From Acidobacteriota bacterium (GTDB lineage: Bacteria; Acidobacteriota; Blastocatellia; UBA7656): DNA of 64,000 nucleotides. Each line of letters opens with the position of its first letter. The stretch's first letter is position 1. A program made the position numbers and the translations under genes. The notes below the pieces were generated by a model, which saw only the letters and a program-made list of their open reading frames with translations, was not told where the DNA came from and did no database searches. Of the stretch, positions 43,678 to 51,371 are shown in pieces. The stretch covers positions 62,001 through 126,000 of the forward strand of contig JBFMDH010000007.1 of the NCBI GenBank assembly GCA_040754075.1, written 5' to 3'.

Positions 43678-44292
43678 TTATCGCTGATAGTTGAGAATCG
43701 CTTTGACCTTTTCGGTTATCAAATCAATGCCGACATAATTATCGCCGCCTTCGGGAATGATTATATCAGCATAGCGTTTGGATGGCTCAACGAATTGCAG
43801 ATGCATGGGGCGCACGGTGGTTTGATACTGATCGATTACCGAAATCGTCGTGCGTCCGCGTTGTTCAATGTCGCGTTGCAAACGGCGTATGAACCGAATG
43901 TCGGCATCCGCATCAACGAAGACTTTCATATCCATGAGGCTGCGAAGTTCGGGGCTGACGAAAACCAGTATGCCTTCGATGATGATGACCGGACGCGGGT
44001 CGATGTGGCGTTTTTCTGCGGTGCGTGAGTGAATCGCATAATCATAAATCGGTTGGTCAATCGCTTCACCGGCTTTCAAGGCGCGCAGGTGATTGAGCAA
44101 CAAATCATTATCAAAAGCGTCGGGGTGATCAAAATTGATGTGATGTTTGACTTCAAGCGGCATATCGCCGAGGTCGCGATAATAAGCGTCCTGTTGCAGA
44201 AAAACCACGTTTTCCGCGCCGACCGCTTCAACGATTTTATGTGCGACGGTGGTTTTACCCGAACCGGTTCCGCCGCTGATGCCAATTACCAT
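43678..44292 (-). CDS. udk: Uridine kinase
   Basis: A 204-residue kinase with P-loop GGTGSGKTT at residues 7-15, the PRK/UK motif HHINFDHPDAFD, and IIIEGILVF followed by RFIRRLQRDIEQRGRT (lid). Length matches bacterial Udk. Phosphorylates uridine and cytidine using ATP or GTP. AAAAAGGAAGCT precedes the ATG. Between this gene and the upstream phosphorylase lies an inverted octamer-array element. Works with Cdd and PunA in nucleoside salvage. Confidence 0.96.
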   Translation of the reverse strand: MVIGISGGTGSGKTTVAHKIVEAVGAENVVFLQQDAYYRDLGDMPLEVKHHINFDHPDAFDNDLLLNHLRALKAGEAIDQPIYDYAIHSRTAEKRHIDPRPVIIIEGILVFVSPELRSLMDMKVFVDADADIRFIRRLQRDIEQRGRTTISVIDQYQTTVRPMHLQFVEPSKRYADIIIPEGGDNYVGIDLITEKVKAILNYQR

Positions 44293-44305
44293 AGCTTCCT
44301 TTTTT

Positions 44306-44381
44306 CTGAGAAAAGATGAGAGGTGGAGAATAAATCGGAGAAGCCAATATCGCCTCTCTCCCCTTCTCCTTGTCTCCCCTG
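44306..44381. repeat. Intercistronic inverted octamer-array element
   Basis: On the minus strand GGGGAGAC/AAGGAGAA/GGGGAGAG units (44381-44350) begin one base after the punA stop. Pyrimidine octamers (CTTCTCCG, TCCACCTC and similar, 44345-44306) follow and end just before the udk ribosome site. The two arms can pair into an imperfect hairpin. Confidence 0.7.
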
Positions 44382-44382
44382 C

Positions 44383-45210
44383 TTACGCAGCAATGCGCGG
44401 AATAATGCGCATCACCAGTTCCGCCAGTTGCTTCCCTGCTCGTTCACCGACATCCATCACTTCCAGGTGATTAATTTCTTCGCCGCTCATACCGGCAGCG
44501 TAATTGGTGATACAGGAGATGGCAAGAATTTTCATTCCGGCATGACGCGCCACAATCGCTTCGGGAACCGTTGACATACCCAAAGCATCGCCGCCGAGAC
44601 TGCGCATCATTCGCACTTCGGCAGGCGTTTCATACGTCGGCCCGCGAAGCCCAAGGTAAACTCCTTCGGCTAAATCAATGTCGAGTTCTCGGGCAACGGC
44701 TTTGGCAATTTCGCGATAAGCAGGCGTATAGATTTCCGTCATATCGGGAAAGCGCAAACCGAATTGATCTTCATTGTGCCCGCGCAATGGATTATCGCCC
44801 ATTAAATTGATGTGGTCGTTGATTAACATCAATTTGCCGGGTCCCAAATGCTCGGCGGTTCCACCCGCCGCATTCGTCAACACCAATGAATGCACGCCAA
44901 GCAAGGAAAACACCCGCACCGGCAAAGTGATTTCCTGCATGTTGTAGCCTTCATAAAAATGAAAGCGACCTTTCATCAATAACACATCAACGCCGCCAAG
45001 CGACCCGATAATCAATTTGCCCGCATGTCCTTCGACAGTTGAAACCGGAAAGTTGGGAATGTCGCCGTAATGAATTTCAACCGCATCAATAACCGCATCG
45101 GCAACACCACCAAGTCCCGAACCGAGAACCACAGCAACGCGCGGCTCGCGATGGTTCAATTTCGCACGGATGAATTCAGCAGCCTCTTTTGCTTTTTCAT
45201 ATATGGTCAT
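44383..45210 (-). CDS. punA: Purine nucleoside phosphorylase (trimeric, PNP-II type)
   Basis: A 275-residue enzyme with VVLGSGLGG (phosphate loop), VEGHAGKL, MKGRFHFYEGY, TNAAGG and GPTYETPAEVRMMRSLGGDALGMSTVPE, all typical of the inosine/guanosine phosphorylase group. It cleaves purine nucleosides with phosphate to base plus ribose-1-phosphate. The next gene upstream is a permease of the nucleoside ABC transporter (42-bp gap), so uptake and cleavage are coupled. Substrate range within purines is not resolved from sequence. Confidence 0.95.
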   Translation of the reverse strand: MTIYEKAKEAAEFIRAKLNHREPRVAVVLGSGLGGVADAVIDAVEIHYGDIPNFPVSTVEGHAGKLIIGSLGGVDVLLMKGRFHFYEGYNMQEITLPVRVFSLLGVHSLVLTNAAGGTAEHLGPGKLMLINDHINLMGDNPLRGHNEDQFGLRFPDMTEIYTPAYREIAKAVARELDIDLAEGVYLGLRGPTYETPAEVRMMRSLGGDALGMSTVPEAIVARHAGMKILAISCITNYAAGMSGEEINHLEVMDVGERAGKQLAELVMRIIPRIAA

Positions 45211-45252
45211 GGTTTTAATTTCTGCTCCAAAAATTTAGCAACCTGGATAACG

Positions 45253-46194
45253 CTATTTCTCTTTCGCATAGGGAATGCCTAAAGCCCGCGGCGGCGTTGC
45301 GCGACCAATGAACCCGGCAAGCACAATCAAAGTTAAAACATAGGGAATGATTTGAATGAACTGCACGGGAATTTGCACAACCCCCTGCATACGAATTGAA
45401 ACCGCTTCGGCAACCCCGAACAACAGACACGCGAGGAATGCGCCGACCGGCTGCCATTTGCCGAAAATCAATGCCGCAAGCGCAATGAACCCGCGCCCCG
45501 CCGTCATATTGCGTGTAAACAATGAATTCTGCCCGATGGATAAATACGCGCCACCGATTGCCGCCAGCAACCCGCTTAGCATCACTCCTGCGTAACGAAT
45601 TTTCGGAACGCTTACGCCCGCCGTATCCGCGGCTTCGGGATTTTCACCAACCGCGCGAAGCCTTAATCCAAACCGCGTTTTAAATAAAACGTAATAAGTG
45701 ACCGGCACCATCAAAAAGGCAAAATAAACAATCGGTTTATGCCCCGATAAAACTTCGTTGACTTTGGGAATCAAATCAATCAGCGGAATATGCCAATCCG
45801 GCAGCGTTTGCTCGCGCGGCAATTGCGGCGTCGCGCCGGTTGAATCGAACATCGCGCCGGACAATAGCGCCGGTATTCCTAAAAACAAAATATTGATTGC
45901 AGTTCCGACGACCACCTGATCGGCTTTGTATTTGATGCAAGCCACCGCATGAATCAATGACACGATCAGTCCGGCAAGGCAGGCACAAAGCAATCCCATC
46001 CAGGGGCTTTGCGTTTTCGCGGTGATGGCTGCGGCAGTGAACGCGCCGGATAGCATCATGCCCTCAAGCGCAATATTAATCACCCCGCTTCGTTCGGAAA
46101 ACAATCCACCCAGCGCCGCCAGGATCAATGGCGTCGAAAGCCGAATCATCGAAGCCAGCAGCGAGATATTGATGATTTGTTGAATTTCTTCCAT
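45253..46194 (-). CDS. Nucleoside/simple-sugar ABC transporter permease (second permease)
   Basis: A 313-residue integral membrane protein of the BPD_transp_2 (RbsC-like) family with about nine helices. It shows APLILAALGGLFSERSGVINIALEGMM at the N-terminus and the EAA-like loop FGLRLRAVGENPEAADTAGV. This pattern is that of the nucleoside importers RnsD/NupQ. It should pair with the permease at 50259 and the ATPase at 52500; the ~4-kb block between the two permeases is an apparent insertion. Located just upstream of punA. Confidence 0.92.
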   Translation of the reverse strand: MEEIQQIINISLLASMIRLSTPLILAALGGLFSERSGVINIALEGMMLSGAFTAAAITAKTQSPWMGLLCACLAGLIVSLIHAVACIKYKADQVVVGTAINILFLGIPALLSGAMFDSTGATPQLPREQTLPDWHIPLIDLIPKVNEVLSGHKPIVYFAFLMVPVTYYVLFKTRFGLRLRAVGENPEAADTAGVSVPKIRYAGVMLSGLLAAIGGAYLSIGQNSLFTRNMTAGRGFIALAALIFGKWQPVGAFLACLLFGVAEAVSIRMQGVVQIPVQFIQIIPYVLTLIVLAGFIGRATPPRALGIPYAKEK

Positions 46195-46204
46195 AGATTT
46201 AAAT

Positions 46205-46358
46205 AAGGATACAGGATTAGGGATTCAGGATTCAGGGTTGGGATAAAACAACTTTGAAATCCAGAGCTGCGGACTTGTCGAGAAATTTTTATCTCACCCC
46301 TCAACACTATTACTCGTTCCTTTATGCTCTGAATCCTGAATCCCGAATCCTGTATCCT
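46205..46358. repeat. Intercistronic inverted heptamer-array element
   Basis: Arms of about 31-33 bp: GGATACA/GGATTAG/GGATTCA units (46205-46237) face their complements (46328-46358). On the minus strand the array starts inside the TAG stop of the serine hydrolase (TAGGATACAGG). It ends 10 bp before the permease ATG. Same unit family as the elements at 2490 and 11157; the 90-bp interior differs. Confidence 0.85.
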
Positions 46359-47469
46359 ACTGCAAAATTACATCAGCAATTTGTCTGGCGAGTTCCACGC
46401 GACTGCCGACGCCTTCGAGGTTCATCATTAAAACCACAGCCATGCCGCGTTCGGGAATCATGTACAAATAGGTCGTCACCCGCGCTTGATTGCCGCCGTG
46501 CGAAACCTCTTGCAGTCCGTTGCGTTCAGCGAGTTGCCAACCTAAGCCATAGTTTGATTCTTTGCCATCTTTCAATTTCTGTTTCGCCCACGCCTGATTG
46601 AGGGTGTCGGTTTTTAACAGTTTGTTTGATTGAATGGCGATGGCAAATCGCGCTAAATCTTCGACGGTTGAAATGAACCCGCCGCCGGGAATTTTATAAC
46701 TGGTATCGGCAAGGTCGGAGTTCTGCAACTGACCGCTGCGGGTTTTCTGATAGCCTTGCGCGCGATTCGCGACAATTGCGAATACATTGTCTTCGCGGAT
46801 GCGTTCCATCGCTGCGGGTTTAAAAACATTCTCGCGCACATAATCGAGATAGGTCATCCCCGATGCGCCTTCGATGACACAACCAAGCAAATTGTATCCA
46901 TAACTCGAATACAAATATTTGCTGCCGGGTTCGTGAAGCAGCGGGTCATCTTTGAAAAACACCAGACTGTCATTGATGGAGTTGTAATGTTTGGTATTTT
47001 CCCCTGCCCCTTGAAAAAACTTGCCGTCTTGAGGTCCATAATGGCGAACGCCGCCGAGATGCGCAAGAACCTGGCGAGTGGTCACTGTCCATTGTTTTTG
47101 CGGATAGGCAGAACAATATTTTTGCACCGGAGCATCCAAATCGAGTTTGCCGCGTTCCGCGAGTTGCAACACCGCCGTTGAAGTGATGGTCTTGGAAATC
47201 GAAGCCAGCCGATACATCGTCGAAGCTTTTGCCGGAATATAATTTTCCAAATCAGCAAGCCCATACCCATTCATCCACGCGAGTTTTTTATCAACGACAA
47301 CGGCTACAGACATTCCCGGAATATTCTCTTTCGCCATCGTCGAAGAAATTGCCGCTTCGATTTTTTTGATTTTTTCGCCGGGAAGATTTGAAATATTTTG
47401 CGCGGCTACCGAAATAGAAACGCTTAGCAAAAGCGATAAAATAACAGCAAAGCCAAGAGGTTTACGCAT
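46357..47469 (-). CDS. Exported serine hydrolase, beta-lactamase class C-like
   Basis: A 370-residue protein with signal peptide (LGFAVILSLLLSVSISVAAQ). Active-site motifs: SISK (SxxK, after MYRLA), the YGYN motif (YxN) in YSSYGYNLLG, and SHGGNQ (HxG replacing KTG). This is the serine beta-lactamase-like / penicillin-binding / esterase family; most members outside AmpC are peptidases or esterases and do not act on antibiotics. ATG overlaps the hicB end by 8 bp. The stop codon is part of the following heptamer array. Confidence 0.88.
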   Translation of the reverse strand: MRKPLGFAVILSLLLSVSISVAAQNISNLPGEKIKKIEAAISSTMAKENIPGMSVAVVVDKKLAWMNGYGLADLENYIPAKASTMYRLASISKTITSTAVLQLAERGKLDLDAPVQKYCSAYPQKQWTVTTRQVLAHLGGVRHYGPQDGKFFQGAGENTKHYNSINDSLVFFKDDPLLHEPGSKYLYSSYGYNLLGCVIEGASGMTYLDYVRENVFKPAAMERIREDNVFAIVANRAQGYQKTRSGQLQNSDLADTSYKIPGGGFISTVEDLARFAIAIQSNKLLKTDTLNQAWAKQKLKDGKESNYGLGWQLAERNGLQEVSHGGNQARVTTYLYMIPERGMAVVLMMNLEGVGSRVELARQIADVILQ

Positions 47470-47680
47470 ACATTAATCTGCCTTTAGGAATTGGAATTGC
47501 TCTGCCTAGTTCTTTTGCTGTTGCAATCCATTCATCAATGATGACTTCAACATTAGCGACAGCCTCTGCATAAGTAGCGCCATCAGCAGCGCACCCAGGT
47601 AATTCGGGAACTTCTGCGATAAAGGATTTATCTTCTGCACTCCAATAAATGACTAACTCATATTTGTACTTCTTGCTCAT
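47462..47680 (-). CDS. hicB: HicB-family antitoxin
   Basis: A 72-residue protein starting at ATG 47680 with TTGGAG inside the hicA end. The partial RNase H-like fold of HicB is visible: YELVIYWSAEDKSFIAEVPE, LPGCAADGATYAEAVANVEV, IDEWIATAKELG. No DNA-binding domain follows, as in the short HicB form. Neutralises HicA, whose gene ends four bases upstream. Downstream overlap with the serine hydrolase puts it in one transcript. Confidence 0.88.
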   Translation of the reverse strand: MSKKYKYELVIYWSAEDKSFIAEVPELPGCAADGATYAEAVANVEVIIDEWIATAKELGRAIPIPKGRLMYA

Positions 47681-47684
47681 TGAT

Positions 47685-47933
47685 TCAATCTCCAAGTTTA
47701 TATCGCACAATCACCTTGCGAACTTGTTGCACTTGATAGGGTTTGGCTTTCGCGCCGATTGCTTGTAAATTCAAAATTTCTTCAACCCCATCTTTAGTAA
47801 AGATATGATGACCGCCGCGAATGCGCTCATCAAAACCTAAACATGTCAGTAACTGACAAAGTTCTGTAAACTGAATATTCGCATCCGACTTCCCAAGCAG
47901 AACTTTAGCCAGTAACTTATCGTGTTTCCCCAT
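47685..47933 (-). CDS. hicA: HicA-family mRNA interferase toxin
   Basis: An 82-residue protein of the dsRBD-like HicA fold. The catalytic His sits in RGGHHIFTKDG, and the family tail KPYQVQQVRKVIVRY is complete. HicA cleaves mRNA independently of the ribosome. Order is toxin first, antitoxin second. It begins 18 bp after the stop of the DUF262-HNH gene, so it is probably cotranscribed with it. Appears intact. Confidence 0.88.
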   Translation of the reverse strand: MGKHDKLLAKVLLGKSDANIQFTELCQLLTCLGFDERIRGGHHIFTKDGVEEILNLQAIGAKAKPYQVQQVRKVIVRYKLGD

Positions 47934-47951
47934 CGCAAAACCTAAGGCTTT

Positions 47952-49232
47952 TTACTTGGCACCTTTGCTAGAATTACAACTACGGCACATCACCGTAGCG
48001 TTTGATAGAATTGTGCGACCGCCTTTTGAGTGTGCTTTAAGGTGGTCGATAGTGAAATTATTCCAATCCAATTGCTCATTACAATTTGAACATTTTTTCT
48101 TTTCATCCGAATGCCAAATAAGGCGACGTTGTTCGATTGTAAATTTTCGCTGGCTATCTTTCTTGTCGAACAATCCACCCAAAATACCCCGCAAGATATC
48201 TGCTCGCCTTTTTCGAGTAGCTTGGCTGTCCGTATCACCTTGCACAGTTAATAAATAATCAGCGAACAAGCGTTGTTCAGGTTTTGCCCCTTCGGTTTTG
48301 CGAACTTGTTGTCGAACTTCATCAACTCCGTTAGATAACCATACAAGTAATTTTTGGGATTGTCTGTTACGTTTAACATCGGTTAAGACGCATTGGTTTT
48401 TATCCAACTCCCAAACAAGAAGGAAAACAGAGTAAAAATCAACCGCATTGGCAAAACGGGTTGCGCGTATTTCAGGAAACATTTTTTTAATAATATTGAT
48501 AACCCGTATAAAATCATTTCTGCATTTTTGCAAAACGCTTCCTTTTATAGATTGTCCGCCAATTATATTGTCTAACTCTTTCTTTTTATTGATAGGTCCG
48601 CGAGTGTTGATTGAAGCTAATAACTCTGAAGTTAATTCGACGTGCTTCATCCGGCTGATTTGTCCTCGGGATAATATTTTATTTTGAATAAAAAAGCTCT
48701 CGTATTGCTTCGCAAGTTTACCAGCTTGTTTCAAAAATTCACTTCGATAATATTTCGCGTGCCTTTTCTCTGCGCCCGTGAGTTTTTTCCCGGTAGAATT
48801 GATACGAACGAAAAGGTCTATAATGTCGGATAGCTCACCTGCTATTTCAACCGTTTGAATTTTGTAACTCATAAATTGATGCTCAAGTCCTCTAACTTTT
48901 ATCCGTCGCCAATCCCACTCTTCCTTATTTTCGAGTAACTTGACTGAAAAACGATTCCCACGAATTAACCCTTGAAACATCAACATAGATTCAATTCGTT
49001 GTTTACCATCGATTACATCATAAACTAATTTTCCATTGTCATTTCTTTTATACAAAAAGACAGAGGGAATAGGGTAATTTTGTAGAATTGTCTTTATTAG
49101 ACTCTTTCTATCGCTATCCGTCCATACAGAATCTCGCTGAAATCCAGGCTCAAGTTTTAGTTGACCATTCTTGAAAAGCAGGACTAATTCTTGAATCGTT
49201 TTATCTCCATACTCATATCTAAGCACATCCAT
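47952..49232 (-). CDS. DUF262 / HNH nuclease, GmrSD-like single-chain defence candidate
   Basis: A 426-residue protein. The start ATG 49232 has GGAGG nine bases upstream; the frame to 49349 passes through an inverted repeat and is not used. The N-terminal DUF262 (ParB/Srx-like NTPase fold) has LKLEPGFQRDSVWTD and the VIDGKQRIESM motif. The C-terminal HNH domain has CSNCNEQLDWNNFTIDHLKA and MCRSCNSSKG, with the zinc Cys pairs and catalytic HNH residues. DUF262 plus HNH/DUF1524 is the arrangement of type IV restriction enzymes such as GmrSD, which cut modified phage DNA. Target here unknown. Confidence 0.85.
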   Translation of the reverse strand: MDVLRYEYGDKTIQELVLLFKNGQLKLEPGFQRDSVWTDSDRKSLIKTILQNYPIPSVFLYKRNDNGKLVYDVIDGKQRIESMLMFQGLIRGNRFSVKLLENKEEWDWRRIKVRGLEHQFMSYKIQTVEIAGELSDIIDLFVRINSTGKKLTGAEKRHAKYYRSEFLKQAGKLAKQYESFFIQNKILSRGQISRMKHVELTSELLASINTRGPINKKKELDNIIGGQSIKGSVLQKCRNDFIRVINIIKKMFPEIRATRFANAVDFYSVFLLVWELDKNQCVLTDVKRNRQSQKLLVWLSNGVDEVRQQVRKTEGAKPEQRLFADYLLTVQGDTDSQATRKRRADILRGILGGLFDKKDSQRKFTIEQRRLIWHSDEKKKCSNCNEQLDWNNFTIDHLKAHSKGGRTILSNATVMCRSCNSSKGAK

Positions 49233-49245
49233 AAAATCAATCCTC

Positions 49246-49388
49246 CAGCAATTCTCAGTTTGGAAAATGGCGCTGCCGGTCAGCCCATTGATTGGACTGC
49301 AATTGTTGAAAATAGGCTCAAGAAGCGAGGGCGCTTGCGCCAAACTCACTCTGATTCTGATGCGATCAGGTCAAACTGAGAATTGCTG
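49246..49388. repeat. 143-bp segment bounded by perfect 17-bp inverted repeats
   Basis: CAGCAATTCTCAGTTTG at 49246-49262 and its exact complement at 49372-49388. The ribosome site GGAGG of the DUF262-HNH gene begins just outside the left arm. Outside the right arm the minus strand reads GGAGGATTGA, which also occurs at the downstream side of the left arm. The interior also has the palindrome GGCGCTTGCGCC at 49330-49341. Confidence 0.8.
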
Positions 49389-49545
49389 TCAATCCTCCGA
49401 ATTCTGATTTATATTGTTGAAGCGAATAAAGCTTAGCCACTGGTTCAATGTTACAATCTCCAATGTTGAGACTTTTTATTCAAGATTTTGCGGACAACTG
49501 CATTGAATATCATTCAAAATGCTGGTATCGAGTAAATACAATAGC

Positions 49546-49809
49546 CTATGACCTCAGTCGTTTTTCAACTTCTTCACGTATTGTCCGCGCCTGTTTTTGA
49601 CTATCAGTGATGTCAGAGCGCGTTCCAATCAATCCTTCTAACCGCCAATAATTAACCAATGCCGCATCGGTCTTCACACTAGGCTTTGCGATGCGCCTCG
49701 CCTGTAGTTTTTGAACAATAAATTCGGATAATGACAAGCCAATTTTTGCCACTTCCTCTGCCATTTCCTTTTCAATATCTGCGGGTAAATTTATCGTGAT
49801 ACTGTTCAC
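49546..49809 (-). CDS. Ribbon-helix-helix-like small protein (possible antitoxin)
   Basis: An 87-residue protein starting at GTG 49809 (AAGAAG upstream). The first half matches RHH antitoxins: SITINLPADIEKEMAEEV then GLSLSEFIVQKLQARRI. The second half is helical and charged. No toxin gene is adjacent; the downstream gap leads to the DUF262-HNH promoter region. Could regulate its own transcription. The frame to 49854 has no better start. Confidence 0.65.
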   Translation of the reverse strand: MNSITINLPADIEKEMAEEVAKIGLSLSEFIVQKLQARRIAKPSVKTDAALVNYWRLEGLIGTRSDITDSQKQARTIREEVEKRLRS

Positions 49810-49889
49810 TGGTTGACTTCTTACCGCGAATATACATTGCGTCCAAAACATCACACATTGCTTCTATGATTGAGTTGATGGGTCAAGAA

Positions 49890-50213
49890 TTACCACCCTC
49901 CGAAGGGTATCTCATTAGGGGCTTCGATTCTTACAACCAATGGCAAATGAATGCCCGAAGCCTCAGCCGCTGCGAATACCTCTTTAGCGTTTGTACTGTG
50001 ACTGATTAACTGGTCGCCATCTAAGGCTACCCACTGCCCCGCATACTCGATTCGGTGTTGTTTTATCCACTGCATTTCGCGTTCAAACCGATCATCATTC
50101 CTGGCAGTTACCAAAGTTCCCTCTTCAAGAATCTTTTCAAGTACCTGACGCTGCTCTTCAAGCGGCAACGCGCGGTAGGCTTTTAATACTTCATCAGGTG
50201 TTAGGTTTTCCAT
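49890..50213 (-). CDS. DUF5678 family small protein
   Basis: A 107-residue protein. The second half matches DUF5678: WIKQHRIEYAGQWVALDGDQLISH then AKEVFAAAEASG. The first half is a helical extension (LTPDEVLKAYRALPLEEQRQVLEKIL). DUF5678 proteins often neighbour a retropepsin-like protein of unknown role; none is seen here. It shares direction with the flanking genes and lies 45 bp from the permease stop. Confidence 0.8.
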   Translation of the reverse strand: MENLTPDEVLKAYRALPLEEQRQVLEKILEEGTLVTARNDDRFEREMQWIKQHRIEYAGQWVALDGDQLISHSTNAKEVFAAAEASGIHLPLVVRIEAPNEIPFGGW

Positions 50214-50258
50214 AAGACGGCTCCTGTTTGAGAAGGATAAAATTTAAATGCTTCGCCC

Positions 50259-51371
50259 TCAAGCATTGCTGCGGGCAAAGCGTTTAAAACTGCCTCTGAA
50301 GAACGCTTCACAGGCGACGAATAGAATAATAATCGCCTGCAAAATCACCACCCAATCTTTCGATACTTTATCGGTGAAAATGTCTATGAACAGACTGGAA
50401 CGAATCAACGCGCCAAACAGCAAGGCTGAAAACAACACACCTACGGGGTGATTGCGTCCGAGCAAAGCAACGGCGATGCCTGTAAACCCATAGTTTGCGG
50501 AAAACCCGTCATAATAACGATAGCGGTATCCGAGTACATCATTGATGCCGACCATCCCGGCAAGCGCCCCGGATATCGCCATCGCCAGAATGATATTTCG
50601 CGAAATCGAAATGCCGCCGTATTCCGCAGCCGTCGGACTGGTTCCCACAGCGCGAAGTTCGTATCCCCATTTGGTTTTCCACAAAAAAATGTAAACCAAT
50701 ACGCACGCCGCGAGCGCAAAAAAGAAAGCAATGTTGAGCGGCAGACGTTCAGGGATAAATGAAAACAACGCGCCCATTCGCGCGATGTGCGGGCCGACCA
50801 GCGCGCCATCTTGCAATTCGGCAATCGGCAGCGTCTCAAGAATCGGGTCGCCCTGCTTCTTGTAATGATACTGCGTGAAATAGGTCACAATGCCGACGGC
50901 AATGAAATTCATCATGATAGTGGTGATGACTTCGTGTGCGCCGAATTTCGCTTTTAAAACGCCGGGAACCCCTGCCCATACGCCCCCAACCACCACCGCC
51001 GCAATCATCGCCAGTAACGTCACCACTAACCAATTCGTGTTCGGCAGTATCAAGCCAACCCAGGCGGTGGCAAATGCCGCAATCGTCAACTGCCCTTCCG
51101 CGCCAATGTTCAACAGTCCGCATTTGAAGGCTACCGCCACCGCAAGCCCGGTAAAGATGAGCGGCGTCGCATAGAATAACGTGTAGCCGATGCCATCAAT
51201 CGAACCGAAAACACTGGTAAAAAAGAGTTCATAAACCAACAACGGGTTATCGCCAACCATCCAGACGATAACCCCGCCAACCAGAAACGCCGCGACAACA
51301 GCGATGATGGGAAATAACAATGAAGAGGTGAAGAGGTGAAGAGGTGAAGAGGTGAAGGATGTATCTTTCAT
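50259..51371 (-). CDS. Nucleoside/simple-sugar ABC transporter permease (first permease)
   Basis: A 370-residue membrane protein of the BPD_transp_2 family with about ten helices, RnsC/NupP-like (TPLIFTGLAVAVAFKCGLLNIGAEGQL; loop WGYELRAVGTSPTAAEYGGIS). The annotated N-terminus FTSSPLHLFTSS is encoded by octamer repeats, so the ancestral start may lie further in, near FPIIAVVAAFLV. The ATG overlaps the four-helix gene stop (ATGA). Partner permease is 4 kb away at 45253, ATPase at 52500. Confidence 0.92.
   Translation of the reverse strand: MKDTSFTSSPLHLFTSSLLFPIIAVVAAFLVGGVIVWMVGDNPLLVYELFFTSVFGSIDGIGYTLFYATPLIFTGLAVAVAFKCGLLNIGAEGQLTIAAFATAWVGLILPNTNWLVVTLLAMIAAVVVGGVWAGVPGVLKAKFGAHEVITTIMMNFIAVGIVTYFTQYHYKKQGDPILETLPIAELQDGALVGPHIARMGALFSFIPERLPLNIAFFFALAACVLVYIFLWKTKWGYELRAVGTSPTAAEYGGISISRNIILAMAISGALAGMVGINDVLGYRYRYYDGFSANYGFTGIAVALLGRNHPVGVLFSALLFGALIRSSLFIDIFTDKVSKDWVVILQAIIILFVACEAFFRGSFKRFARSNA
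51321..51358. repeat. TGAAGAGG octamer array (left arm of four-helix cassette)
   Basis: Four exact units of TGAAGAGG (51321-51352) plus a partial. The array lies within the N-terminal codons of the permease at 50259. Its inverted counterpart is at 51841-51869, on the other side of the four-helix-bundle gene. Confidence 0.9.

Noticed and set aside
46357-47469. Antibiotic-resistance beta-lactamase
   Set aside because: The SxxK/YxN/HxG motifs and context fit the broad class C-like peptidase/esterase family; nothing specific points to AmpC.
49232-49349. Longer N-terminus for the DUF262-HNH protein
   Set aside because: The extension is encoded by the inverted-repeat segment, while GGAGG sits correctly before the ATG at 49232.
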